A DNA stretch of 38,514 bases. It comes from Fidelibacterota bacterium UBA7303 (GTDB taxonomy: Bacteria; Fidelibacterota; Marinisomatia; Marinisomatales; UBA1611). Every line of letters begins with the position of its first letter. Position 1 is the first letter of the stretch. This document shows positions 16,440 through 24,405 of the stretch, piece after piece. The stretch covers positions 1-38,514 of the forward strand of contig DKQR01000066.1 in NCBI GenBank assembly GCA_002471805.1, read 5' to 3'. The notes beneath the pieces were generated by a model. That model saw nothing but the letters and a program-made list of their open reading frames with translations. It did not search any database and was not told the DNA's origin. A program made the position numbers and the translations under genes.

Positions 16440-17786
16440 GTGGTTCAAAATAAAAACGCCAAAGTAATAAACCGGCGACAATTTATTAAAACCAGTACAG
16501 CTGCAGGGGCCAGTCTCATTTTGGCGCCTCATGTACTTAAAGGTGCTAAATCCTTTGGCGTAGATGACATTAATGTGGCATTATTAGGTGCTGGTGCCCA
16601 AGGACAAGTACTCATGAATGCCTGCCTGAAAATCCCGGGAATTCGGTTCAAAGCTGTCTGCGATATCTGGAAAGAATATAACCAGAAGCGGGTTTATCGT
16701 TTGTTGGGGAAATATGGTCATAAGTTGAATGCCTATGAAGATTATAGGGAAATGCTGGCAAATGAAAAAGATCTTGATGCTGTTATTGTAGCAACGCCTG
16801 ATTTCTGGCATGCAGAACATGCCACTGCCTGTCTCGAAGCGGGGCTGAATGTATATTGTGAAAAGGAAATGTCCAATACGCTTGAAGGAGCAAAGCAAAT
16901 TGTTCGGGCCGCGAAAAAAAGCGGGAAACTATTACAGGTTGGGCATCAACGGCGAAGCAATCCGCGATACATCCACTGTTATGAAAAATTAATCAAGGAA
17001 GCAAAAATATTAGGACATATTACAACGATTAACGGTCAGTGGAATCGCGCGGTGCAGCCCGATTTGGGCTGGCCGGAAAAATATGCCATTCCCCAACCTA
17101 GATTAGAACAATATGGTTTTCAATCCATGGCACAATTCAGAAACTGGCGTTGGTATAAAGGGTTCGGCGGCGGACCCATCGTTGATTTGGGTTCACACCA
17201 AATTGATATATTCAGTTGGTTTTTGGATGCGGTTCCATTATCCGTAATGGCATCCGGCGGCACCGATTATTATGATTCTCAAACTCATGAATGGTATGAT
17301 ACAGTCATGGCCATGTTTGAATACGATACACCAAAGGGATTGGTTCGTGCTTTTTACCAAACTATTACGACCAACAGCAATATGGGATATTTCGAAAATT
17401 TTATGGGTGACCAGGGTACATTGCAAATATCAGAATCAGCCGGTCGTGCAGGTATTTACCGGGAACAATCAGCTCCTCTATGGGACAAATGGGTGGATAA
17501 AAGCTTCCTGAATGCCCCGGCAGAAGAAAAAATACCTAATGTCAACGGGGCGGTATTGGATGTACGGGAAACTGTTGCACCACCAAAGTATGAATTGCCG
17601 GTTACCTTCAACGACCCCTACCATAAACCTCATTTGGAAAATTTCTTTAATTCCATTCGGGGTACGGATACATTGAATTGTCCGGCTGAAGTGGGCTATG
17701 AAACGGCTGTTGCTGTATTAAAAGTAAATGAAGCCGTTGAAAAAGCATCGCTTGTTAAATATGATAGAAATGAGTTTACACTGTAA
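16440..17786 (+). CDS. Tat-type Gfo/Idh/MocA oxidoreductase, divergent EKE variant
   Basis: This 448-residue protein begins at GTG 16440, with AAGGAT about 6 bases upstream; the previous stop is only 9 bases away. The signal has NRRQFIKT at about 11-18, then an Ala/Ser-rich segment and APHVLKG. The Rossmann motif is LGAGAQG near 50. The family EKP motif is replaced by EKEMSN, keeping Glu-Lys but losing Pro. The region GGPIVDLGSHQIDIFSWF supplies the conserved Asp/His. It is only distantly related to paralogs A and B and belongs to another subfamily. It is the last gene of the sugar cluster before the intergenic region of about 300 bases. Oxidoreductase or GH109-like glycosidase chemistry on an exported glycoside is plausible. 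Confidence 0.88.
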   Translation: MVQNKNAKVINRRQFIKTSTAAGASLILAPHVLKGAKSFGVDDINVALLGAGAQGQVLMNACLKIPGIRFKAVCDIWKEYNQKRVYRLLGKYGHKLNAYEDYREMLANEKDLDAVIVATPDFWHAEHATACLEAGLNVYCEKEMSNTLEGAKQIVRAAKKSGKLLQVGHQRRSNPRYIHCYEKLIKEAKILGHITTINGQWNRAVQPDLGWPEKYAIPQPRLEQYGFQSMAQFRNWRWYKGFGGGPIVDLGSHQIDIFSWFLDAVPLSVMASGGTDYYDSQTHEWYDTVMAMFEYDTPKGLVRAFYQTITTNSNMGYFENFMGDQGTLQISESAGRAGIYREQSAPLWDKWVDKSFLNAPAEEKIPNVNGAVLDVRETVAPPKYELPVTFNDPYHKPHLENFFNSIRGTDTLNCPAEVGYETAVAVLKVNEAVEKASLVKYDRNEFTL

Positions 17787-17961
17787 CTGATAAAATCAAA
17801 TTCATTATATATAAAACCCAAGGCCTTTAAACAATTTAGATTTACAATAGGAAATTTGTCTGAAAATTAATCCATTATTATTTAAACAAAAAATAAGTAC
17901 CGAGTGTTTATTGGTAGTTCAAAAACAGAAGAAGAAAAAAGAAACATAAAATTCCATAACC

Positions 17962-17990
17962 TTGATATGATAACTTCAGTTGATTACTAT
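17962..17990 (+). promoter_or_regulatory. Candidate sigma70-like promoter for the heptaheme cytochrome operon
   Basis: TTGATA (17962-17967) and TACTAT (17985-17990) are separated by exactly 17 bases and would start transcription near 17997. The -10 box matches the consensus at four of six positions. FCB-group promoters may differ from this consensus, so this is a suggestion only. The predicted start would place the structured element at 18001-18048 at the 5' end of the transcript. Confidence 0.3.
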
Positions 17991-18000
17991 GTAAAATCTA

Positions 18001-18048
18001 AAACGGTACCCAATTTTGTAGGGTATCGAATACGCTCCGAGACCGTTT
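18001..18048 (+). promoter_or_regulatory. Nested inverted repeat, possible structured 5' leader
   Basis: An outer stem pairs AAACGG (18001-18006) with CCGTTT (18043-18048). Inside it TACCC (18007-18011) pairs with GGGTA (18021-18025), and TCG (18026-18028) can pair with CGA (18038-18040), giving a three-way-junction-like fold. A short T-rich stretch follows. It could be a leader structure, protein-binding site or weak terminator for the upstream cluster. I do not recognise a known riboswitch. Confidence 0.35.
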
Positions 18049-18091
18049 TGTTGAGTGATTTTCAATTTCATGAATAAGAATTTTGTTTAAA

Positions 18092-19963
18092 ATGGTGATG
18101 AACCAAAACAATAGAATAAAACTATTTTTTATTGGACTTATTTTTCTATTACAGGGGACCCTGTTTTCAGGAGAAGGAAAATTAGGAGATTCCCCTGATG
18201 GTAGCCGTCATCCAGCGGTTCATAAAATAAAATTAATGGACCACGATAGTTCTATCATTCATCTGTACGAACAGCCGCTTTTACCCTTTTCTACAGAAAT
18301 GACTTGTGGTGCCTGCCATAATTATCAATCAATTCGTTCCGGCTGGCATTTTAATGCTGGCAGTGCTGGGAATGATGGTCGTAATAGTCAACCGTGGATT
18401 TATTCCAATCCAAAAACATTGACTCAAATTCCGTTGAGTTATAGAAATTGGGACGGCACTTTCACACCGGAAGAAATTGGGATGTCCGTTTTTAAATTTA
18501 CACAATTATTCAATCGCCATCACCCCGGTGGAAGTGTGGGAGAGCAGGAAAAATTTTGGGATAAAAACAATATATTTCGTTGGAATGTGTCCGGGAAGGT
18601 GGAAGTGAACTGTTTGGTTTGCCATGATGTTGACCCGGCCAATGATCGCTCCCAATATGCAAGGCAACTTAAAAAACAAAATTTCCGTTGGGCTCCCGCC
18701 AGTACGGTATCCTTTGCTGATGTAAATGGTTCTGCGAAAGATATGCCGGATCATTATGATATTTATTATGGCTTAGCGCCGGATGAATCAAAATTCATTC
18801 CACCTGGCATTGATTATGATAAAAACATGTTCAATGAAAAAGATGAGGTCTTTTTTGATGTAACAAGAAATATCCCTAACAAAAATTGTTATTTCTGCCA
18901 TTCATCTATGATAGTTGATAAAAAACGATCTGAATTCTGGCAGCATGGCGAAGATGTTCATTTAAAGCGTGGAATGAATTGTGTTGATTGCCACCGGAAT
19001 GGATTGGACCACCAGATGGTACGGGGATATCCCAACGAATACAGAGATAGAAATTCACCAGAATTGTATGCTTTTTCCTGTGCGGGCTGCCATTTTCCCA
19101 ACAAAAATGATCAAAATATTTCACATAATAATCATGGACAAATTCCACAACATAAAGGACTACCCCCGATCCATTTCGATAGACTTTCCTGCACGGCATG
19201 TCATTCGGGAGAAATACCCGAAAGTGAATCGTTTTTTACAAAGACGTCCATGGCCCATGCACTGGGAACCCATGGAATCAATAAAGCAGACAGTACGCTG
19301 CCGCATATTATAACACCCGTATTTCAAAAAGATGACAATGGGAAAATCAGTCCGGTTAATATGGTATGGCCCTCTTTTTGGGGCTGGAAAAATGATGGCA
19401 ATATTTCTCCCATGAACCAAGACGGTTATGAATCGATAGTAAAAAATGTTTTATCAGAATTGCCATTAAATATAAATGGTTCATGGCCCGTTATCGAGGA
19501 AAATCAGATATCAGATATTTTAACATTATTTGCATCTCAAAAAAGTGAATCGACGCCCGTTTTTGTAAGTGGGGGAAAAGTGTATGTTCAAGATTCCAAT
19601 GGACTAAGATCGTTGGATAATCCAATTGCTGATCCATACGCATGGCCTATTGCCCACAATGTTCGTCCTGCAACTATGGCATTGGGCAGTGGCGGATGTA
19701 CAGATTGCCATAGTGTTGATTTACCATTTTATACCGGCATCATTACAGTTGATTCCCCCCTTAAAACCGATGATGCAATGATGGTTGATTTTCACAGTAA
19801 AAATTTGTTTGCGGCCCAAGTATTTTCAAATGCATTCATATTTAGACCCTGGCTTAAAGGCATTATTTATTTGTCGGTTGGCCTAATTCTTTCGATCTTA
19901 GCTTTATTTTTAATTAATGGGTTGGGAAAATGGATTGAATCAACCCAATTGGACGAGAATTAA
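18092..19963 (+). CDS. Heptaheme c-type cytochrome with C-terminal membrane anchor
   Basis: The protein is 623 residues from ATG 18092; a TTG at 18083 and a second ATG at 18098 are alternatives, and no clear Shine-Dalgarno separates them. A hydrophobic signal lies at 9-26. Seven CxxCH heme-binding motifs occur: CGACH at 72-76, CLVCH near 173, CYFCH near 266, CVDCH near 297, CAGCH near 330, CTACH near 367 and CTDCH near 533. A single transmembrane helix near 590-612 ends in a short charged tail, so the heme domain should face the periplasm with the C-terminus in the cytoplasm. The uneven spacing and the 165-residue gap before heme 7 do not match a multiheme family I can name. The next gene, three bases on, is a probable membrane cytochrome b partner. 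Electron transfer with a quinol pool or an extracellular partner is inferred. Confidence 0.85.
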   Translation: MVMNQNNRIKLFFIGLIFLLQGTLFSGEGKLGDSPDGSRHPAVHKIKLMDHDSSIIHLYEQPLLPFSTEMTCGACHNYQSIRSGWHFNAGSAGNDGRNSQPWIYSNPKTLTQIPLSYRNWDGTFTPEEIGMSVFKFTQLFNRHHPGGSVGEQEKFWDKNNIFRWNVSGKVEVNCLVCHDVDPANDRSQYARQLKKQNFRWAPASTVSFADVNGSAKDMPDHYDIYYGLAPDESKFIPPGIDYDKNMFNEKDEVFFDVTRNIPNKNCYFCHSSMIVDKKRSEFWQHGEDVHLKRGMNCVDCHRNGLDHQMVRGYPNEYRDRNSPELYAFSCAGCHFPNKNDQNISHNNHGQIPQHKGLPPIHFDRLSCTACHSGEIPESESFFTKTSMAHALGTHGINKADSTLPHIITPVFQKDDNGKISPVNMVWPSFWGWKNDGNISPMNQDGYESIVKNVLSELPLNINGSWPVIEENQISDILTLFASQKSESTPVFVSGGKVYVQDSNGLRSLDNPIADPYAWPIAHNVRPATMALGSGGCTDCHSVDLPFYTGIITVDSPLKTDDAMMVDFHSKNLFAAQVFSNAFIFRPWLKGIIYLSVGLILSILALFLINGLGKWIESTQLDEN

Positions 19964-19966
19964 TTC

Positions 19967-20386
19967 ATGTTCAGCTCTAGAATAAATATGATTAATACCT
20001 TATGGTTCATCAGTTTTATTGGAATGGCAATCACAGGATTTTTTCCCCTTATCTTGGGTAATACCACTTTGAATGGCTGGTGGATGATTCTGCATGTATC
20101 CATCGCACCATTATTTTCTATTTTGCTGGCGATCGGGGCATTGCATTGCGCAAAAAAAATGGGAATTGATTTTAAAGATGCACCTGAAAGTAAGTTGAGC
20201 AGAATCATTTTTTGGTTCTTTTTGTTTCTATTTATCCCAAATGCATTATCCATTCTATTCAGTATGAATACATGGTTTGTATCATCCACTCAATATGTGT
20301 TTTTAGAAGTGCATTTTTATTCAGCAATAGGTATGTTATTATTGGTCGTACTTCATTTTAATTTTTCAAGAAAGAACAAAGGATAA
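19967..20386 (+). CDS. Four-helix membrane protein, probable di-heme cytochrome b subunit
   Basis: This 139-residue protein has four hydrophobic segments, near residues 7-28, 36-62, 80-100 and 110-132. Histidines lie in or near helices 2 and 4: WWMILHVS, GALHCAKK, LEVHFYS and VVLHFNFS. Paired histidines on different helices of a small four-helix bundle are the typical pattern for bis-histidyl heme b binding in cytochrome b561-like and DUF4405-like subunits. The start ATG 19967 is three bases after the heptaheme cytochrome stop, so the two are probably a complex: a membrane subunit exchanging electrons with the quinone pool, and a periplasmic cytochrome carrying them on. I do not recognise a specific named family. 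Confidence 0.65.
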   Translation: MFSSRINMINTLWFISFIGMAITGFFPLILGNTTLNGWWMILHVSIAPLFSILLAIGALHCAKKMGIDFKDAPESKLSRIIFWFFLFLFIPNALSILFSMNTWFVSSTQYVFLEVHFYSAIGMLLLVVLHFNFSRKNKG

Positions 20387-20400
20387 TTAGGAATACACAT

Positions 20401-21078
20401 ATGAAACCCAGCTTTAGATATATAAAATATGTAGTAACAACACTCGTTTGGATAATAACCTTTCTTTTTTCTCAAGAATCAAAATTGGTTCCTATTAAAC
20501 TTGAATTGCCAAAACCCATGTTTATCGGAACACCCCAAAACCTAAATGTGAAAAATCTTCAAAAACCACTGGGCAAACCCAGACCGGCGTTTCTGGCCCC
20601 GGTCGGCACCAAAAATATCGCACTGGGAAAACCAATTTACAGTTCCGATGATTTTCCTGTGATTGGAGAAATAGAAATGATTACCGATGGCGATAAAAAT
20701 GCAGCTGAAGGTAGTTTTGTAGAATTGGGTCCATTCCTACAGGATGTGACGATTGATTTAGAGGAAAATTATAAAATATTTGCCATTGTTTTTTGGCATT
20801 ACCATAAACAGGCTCGGGTGTATTTTGATGTTGTGGTTCAAACAGCGGATAATAAGGATATGACAAAAAATATTCATACACTTTTTAATAATGATATGGA
20901 CAATTCGGCCGGATTTGGTGTAGGAAATGATATGCATTATGTGGAGACATCCGAAGGAAAACTCCTCGATGCCAAAGGTGTCACCGGGCGTTTTGTGAAA
21001 CTTTACAGCCGGGGCAACACCAACAACGATTTGAATCATTATATTGAAGTAGCTGTATACGGCCTTCCTTTGAAATGA
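20401..21078 (+). CDS. Secreted discoidin (F5/8 type C)-like domain protein
   Basis: This 225-residue protein has an N-terminal hydrophobic signal (about residues 11-26, ending at FSQES). A proline-rich linker with repeated KPLGKPRP-like phrases reaches residue 65. The remainder resembles a discoidin/galactose-binding jelly-roll: NIALGKPIYSSDD near 73-85, ITDGDKN near 97, VTIDLEENYKI, and the closing phrase GRFVKLYSRGNTNNDLNHYI near 195-214. Such domains bind carbohydrate or lipid surfaces. The gene lies 14 bases after the cytochrome b-like gene and overlaps the next start by 4 bases, so it belongs to this operon. It may tether or organise the cytochrome complex on a polysaccharide or cell-surface glycan, by inference. 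Confidence 0.7.
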   Translation: MKPSFRYIKYVVTTLVWIITFLFSQESKLVPIKLELPKPMFIGTPQNLNVKNLQKPLGKPRPAFLAPVGTKNIALGKPIYSSDDFPVIGEIEMITDGDKNAAEGSFVELGPFLQDVTIDLEENYKIFAIVFWHYHKQARVYFDVVVQTADNKDMTKNIHTLFNNDMDNSAGFGVGNDMHYVETSEGKLLDAKGVTGRFVKLYSRGNTNNDLNHYIEVAVYGLPLK

Positions 21079-22628
21079 TTTCCGATCGTTACGGAACGAC
21101 CATTGTTCTGTCGATTTTCATTATAGCGGGTTTTTTTCGCTTCACAGATCTCTCCAGCCGGCCTATGCATGGCGATGAAGCCATCAATGCAGTCAAACTT
21201 TCCGGTGTAGTTGAAACTGGCCAATTTGATTATAAACCAACCCAGCATCATGGACCGCTTTTATATTTTACGGGCTACTTGTTTTCAGCTTTCCATGGTT
21301 TGGATGGCATTCAGGATTTCAGTGAAGAGTTTCTCCGGAGTGTTACTGGTTTTGTAGGCATCCTGCTTTTATGGATTGGGTTCACTTTTAAAAAATCACT
21401 TCAGAATAATGTATTATATCTTGCTTTTGGGTTGATGGCTATTTCACCATCGTTGGTTTTTTATAGTCGGTTTTTTATCCATGAGATTATTATCGTTTTC
21501 TTCAGTTTAGGAATGATCGCAAGCGGATATCAATATTTGAAGACTGAAAAGTCGTTGTGGCTTGCATTGACTGGAGTGGCACTGGGATGTATGATATCTA
21601 CAAAGGAAACGTGGCCTCTATTTTTGATTGCTATGGGAAGTTCAGCCGCAATATTATACTTCCATAAAGGTGTAAAACGGCTTATTTCATTGAAACATGG
21701 TATAACAATTGCTGGGATTGCAGTGGCAACAACCTTCCTTTTTTATTCTGACTTCTTCCGGGATATAAATAACAGTACTGATGCCTTTCTGGCTTTCAAG
21801 CCATATCTGGAAAGAGTATCATCCGAAGGAATTCATAACCATCCCTGGTATTTTTACCTGAATATCATTTTCCCGCTTGGCCATTCCGGAAGTTGGCTGC
21901 ATCTGGGAGAGGGTTTACTCTTCTTAGTTTTTATCTTCAATTTGCCGCTGATGCTTCGTTCTGAAAAACAACCTATAACTATACAGTTTTTGTTTTGGTA
22001 TTCTTTGGTTCTATTATTTGTGTTTTCAGCAATTCCATACAAAACACCCTGGAACATTTTAGGTATCATGCCTGGAATGATTATTGTGTCTGCGAATACA
22101 ATTGTCAATCAAGTCTATAAATTGAATCAAAAAATATTGGGAAACATATTTATTGTTTTATTGGGTGGTTTACTTATGTTGCAGTCCTATTCCTATAATT
22201 TCAAGAATGAAGCCAATCCAGCAAATCCATACGTCTATGCTCATCCCACAAAGGATATTTTCACGATAGAAACTAAAATTCATGACATGGCTAATGTTTT
22301 AACTAATGAAATTGATTTTTCCGTTTTTGTCATGGCAACCGGGGATGACTATTGGCCCTTTCCGTGGTATTTACGGGATATGGATAATGTTGGCTATTGG
22401 AATCATGTTCCGCTAGATGTGGGATCAGCATCAGTTGTATTCGTTTCGTCTGACTTAACAGATAATTTAGTCAAAACAATTTATGAAAAGGCCGAACCTG
22501 GAATGTCATCCTTGCTCATTCCATTGTTTGATGAAATGATGGAACTTCGTCCCGGCGTTGAAATTAGCGGGTACATCAAAAAGGACGTTTATGATTTATA
22601 TGAGCGTTTAAGTTCACATGACGGATAA
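21075..22628 (+). CDS. GT-C glycosyltransferase, Agl23/ArnT-like (TIGR03663-type)
   Basis: This 517-residue polytopic membrane protein has about ten or more hydrophobic segments. The first loop carries LSSRPMHGDEA, with Asp34-Glu35 as the likely catalytic acid pair of GT-C enzymes. It also has FDYKPTQHHGPLLYF near 53-67, which is characteristic of the flippase-activity-associated Agl23 (TIGR03663) group. Such enzymes are thought to transfer sugar from a polyprenyl-phosphate donor to an acceptor on the outside of the inner membrane. The start ATG overlaps the discoidin stop (ATGA), so the two are translationally coupled. The C-terminal 150 residues are soluble. The GT2 at 23535-24248, on the opposite strand, could provide the lipid-linked sugar donor. 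Confidence 0.78.
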   Translation: MISDRYGTTIVLSIFIIAGFFRFTDLSSRPMHGDEAINAVKLSGVVETGQFDYKPTQHHGPLLYFTGYLFSAFHGLDGIQDFSEEFLRSVTGFVGILLLWIGFTFKKSLQNNVLYLAFGLMAISPSLVFYSRFFIHEIIIVFFSLGMIASGYQYLKTEKSLWLALTGVALGCMISTKETWPLFLIAMGSSAAILYFHKGVKRLISLKHGITIAGIAVATTFLFYSDFFRDINNSTDAFLAFKPYLERVSSEGIHNHPWYFYLNIIFPLGHSGSWLHLGEGLLFLVFIFNLPLMLRSEKQPITIQFLFWYSLVLLFVFSAIPYKTPWNILGIMPGMIIVSANTIVNQVYKLNQKILGNIFIVLLGGLLMLQSYSYNFKNEANPANPYVYAHPTKDIFTIETKIHDMANVLTNEIDFSVFVMATGDDYWPFPWYLRDMDNVGYWNHVPLDVGSASVVFVSSDLTDNLVKTIYEKAEPGMSSLLIPLFDEMMELRPGVEISGYIKKDVYDLYERLSSHDG

Positions 22629-23526
22629 AATTGCTGTTCACGGAATTGATTCAAACTGGCTAGAGGAGCACGACATTCACCGGTTTTCCCATAAAGCCAT
22701 GGCAACAGTTTTCGATATATTGATTTATCATGATAACTATTCTTATGCCCTTCAGGCCGCAACGGAATCTTTTGCGCAATTAGATTTACTGGAGCAGGAT
22801 TTAAGCCGGTTTGTGGTAAACAGCGACATTTCCCGGATCAACCAGTTAAAGCCAGGAGAATCCACAGTAGTTGGAGTAGACTCTATGGAATGTTTAGTGA
22901 TTTGTCAGAGGCTTCAAAGCGAAACTAATGGCGCATTTAATCCCACCGTTGGGAAAGTCATTGATCGTTGGAAAAATGAAACTGAATCGGTAATTAATAT
23001 CAATGAAAATATTGGTAATCTGATTCTGGATTCAAAATCATATACAGTCACCTTAATTGATAATCCCATTTCCATTGATTTGGGTGGTATCGGCAAAGGA
23101 TATGCCTTAGATAAACTCAAAGTGACATTTCAGGAATGGGGTATTGAAACCATATTAATCAATAGCGGGAGGAGTACCTTTTTAGCCGTGGAAGCTCCGA
23201 AAGACGAAACAGGTTGGCCATTAACAATTTCCCATCCATCTGATAATAGTGAATTAAAACGAATTTCCTTAAATAAGAGTGCAATTGCCGGTTCTGGGAT
23301 AGAAAAAGGGAATCATATTGTTTCACCCTCAAATTATCAGCCGGTTCAAAACAGATTGGGTGCCTGGTCTGTGGCGAAAACAGGTGCGGAAGCAGATGCT
23401 CTTTCCACATCATTTATGATTATGAGCGAAAGGGAAATAATAGATTATATGAACCATCACCCGGATGTGGGTGGAATGGTTTTTGATGAAAAAGGAAGTA
23501 TGAGGAAATTTGGTACTTTCGAATAA
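22618..23526 (+). CDS. FAD:protein FMN transferase-like protein (ApbE family)
   Basis: This 302-residue ApbE-family protein would attach FMN covalently to Ser/Thr of a target protein. Recognisable motifs are HKAMATVFDI near 25-34, FAQLDLLEQDLSRF near 51-64, NGAFNPTVGKV near 103-113 and IDLGGIGKGYALD near 152-164. The C-terminal GAEADALSTSF near 261-271 gives the magnesium-binding region. Two canonical features differ: the NxGGD motif is NSGRST, and HIxDP is HIVSPS. No signal peptide or lipobox is visible at the chosen ATG, unlike most bacterial ApbE lipoproteins. The start overlaps the upstream glycosyltransferase by 11 bases. No obvious FMN-binding target domain lies in the window. Function as an active flavin transferase is likely but not certain. 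Confidence 0.8.
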   Translation: MTDKIAVHGIDSNWLEEHDIHRFSHKAMATVFDILIYHDNYSYALQAATESFAQLDLLEQDLSRFVVNSDISRINQLKPGESTVVGVDSMECLVICQRLQSETNGAFNPTVGKVIDRWKNETESVININENIGNLILDSKSYTVTLIDNPISIDLGGIGKGYALDKLKVTFQEWGIETILINSGRSTFLAVEAPKDETGWPLTISHPSDNSELKRISLNKSAIAGSGIEKGNHIVSPSNYQPVQNRLGAWSVAKTGAEADALSTSFMIMSEREIIDYMNHHPDVGGMVFDEKGSMRKFGTFE

Positions 23527-23534
23527 TAACTGAA

Positions 23535-24248
23535 TTAGATGGGAAATTTCAGTTTCCAACTATCTCGCAATACTTCCCATATCGTCGGAATAGAGGAAAG
23601 GCGGCTGTCTCGATCGCAGGTCCATTCAATGGGCATTTCCTTCATAGAAATATACTTTTCCTTTGCAAGTCTTAATATTTCGATTTCGAATAAGAATCCA
23701 TCAATCCGCCCTCTGCTGAATAAATCGCGAGCAATGATTCCATCATAAATCTTAAACCCGCACTGCGTATCGCTGAATCCCCAAATGGAAGGGAACAACA
23801 ATTTAGTGACTATCCTGAAAAGAATAGAAACCAGGCGACGATACCAGACCAATTGTTTACGAATAATGCTTTCTGGTAGATGGCGTGAGCCAAGAATAAT
23901 CTGGTGTTCATTATTCCGAATCATATCGATCCCTATGGTGATAAAATCTAATGCAACTGTTTTTCCACTATCTATGAACATGACAATATCACCTTTGGAT
24001 TCAAGAATGCCTTTCCGAACTGCATGGCCTTTTCCATAATGATCATTTTCTTTTAATATAACTAAACGAACATTGTCCGTTAAGGATGTTTCATTTGCTA
24101 TTTCAGACGTTCCATCCGTACTTCCATCATCCGATACAATTATTTCACCAGTGATGTTATTATTTGTTAAGTAATCGGAAAGGGAGGTGATATCTTCACT
24201 AATTTTTTCCGCTTCATTTAAAACGGGTATAATGATGGATAGATTCAT
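23535..24248 (-). CDS. Family 2 glycosyltransferase, dolichyl/polyprenyl-phosphate sugar synthase-like
   Basis: This 237-residue GT2 has the pattern of dolichyl-phosphate beta-glucosyltransferase (ALG5)-like enzymes. The N-terminal strand is LSIIIPVLNE (3-12), the UDP-site motif is VSDDGSTDGT (38-47), and GKGHAVRKGIL is at 72-82. The metal site reads FIDSGKT (91-97), where relatives have D-x-D or DADL, so the second acidic residue is replaced. The stretch DTQCGFKIYD near 160-169 is also typical. No C-terminal membrane helix is visible. The gene converges with apbE with only 8 bases between stops. It could make a polyprenyl-phosphate sugar used by the GT-C enzyme at 21075-22628. Confidence 0.82.
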   Translation of the reverse strand: MNLSIIIPVLNEAEKISEDITSLSDYLTNNNITGEIIVSDDGSTDGTSEIANETSLTDNVRLVILKENDHYGKGHAVRKGILESKGDIVMFIDSGKTVALDFITIGIDMIRNNEHQIILGSRHLPESIIRKQLVWYRRLVSILFRIVTKLLFPSIWGFSDTQCGFKIYDGIIARDLFSRGRIDGFLFEIEILRLAKEKYISMKEMPIEWTCDRDSRLSSIPTIWEVLRDSWKLKFPI

Positions 24249-24405
24249 TGATATTTCACATCAATGGGGTTTATTACTGATTACTGTGTTCAATCAGTTT
24301 GAAGATTTTACCATAATCGAAAAATGCCCTGTTCATCCGGCAGTCCGCCCAAATCCTTTTTTATACCACGCAGGGAAATGCATTATTAAATTGAAATATT
24401 AACCC
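24249..24405. other. Intergenic region upstream of the GT2 gene
   Basis: These 157 bases lie between two minus-strand genes and should hold the GT2 promoter. They contain ATTGAT-N7-ATCAAT at 24247-24265, touching the GT2 start, and CTGATT-N9-AATCAG at 24277-24297. Both are short inverted repeats of uncertain meaning. No ORF or RNA gene is evident. Confidence 0.45.

Larger units (their letters stand above)
17787..18091 (+). other. Intergenic region separating the sugar cluster from the cytochrome operon
   Basis: This is the longest gene-free stretch in the window. It is AT-rich, has no convincing ORF and shows no tRNA-like fold. It holds a candidate promoter (17962-17990) and a nested inverted-repeat structure (18001-18048), listed separately. 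I see no strong intrinsic terminator for the upstream cluster. Confidence 0.6.

Noticed and set aside
12977..17786. Calling the three Tat-type proteins GH109 glycosidases
   Set aside because: GH109 belongs to the same fold and is also NAD-dependent, but the DUF1080, isomerase and epimerase context fits 3-keto chemistry better; kept only as an alternative.
23530..23552. Possible intrinsic terminator between convergent apbE and GT2 genes
   Set aside because: Only a 5-base stem (CTGAA/TTCAG) with a bulge and three T residues, overlapping the GT2 coding end; too weak to call.
24247..24265. FNR-like site TTGAT...ATCAA near the GT2 start
   Set aside because: The spacer is 7 bases, whereas FNR/CRP-type sites need 4 to 6; listed only as a short repeat.
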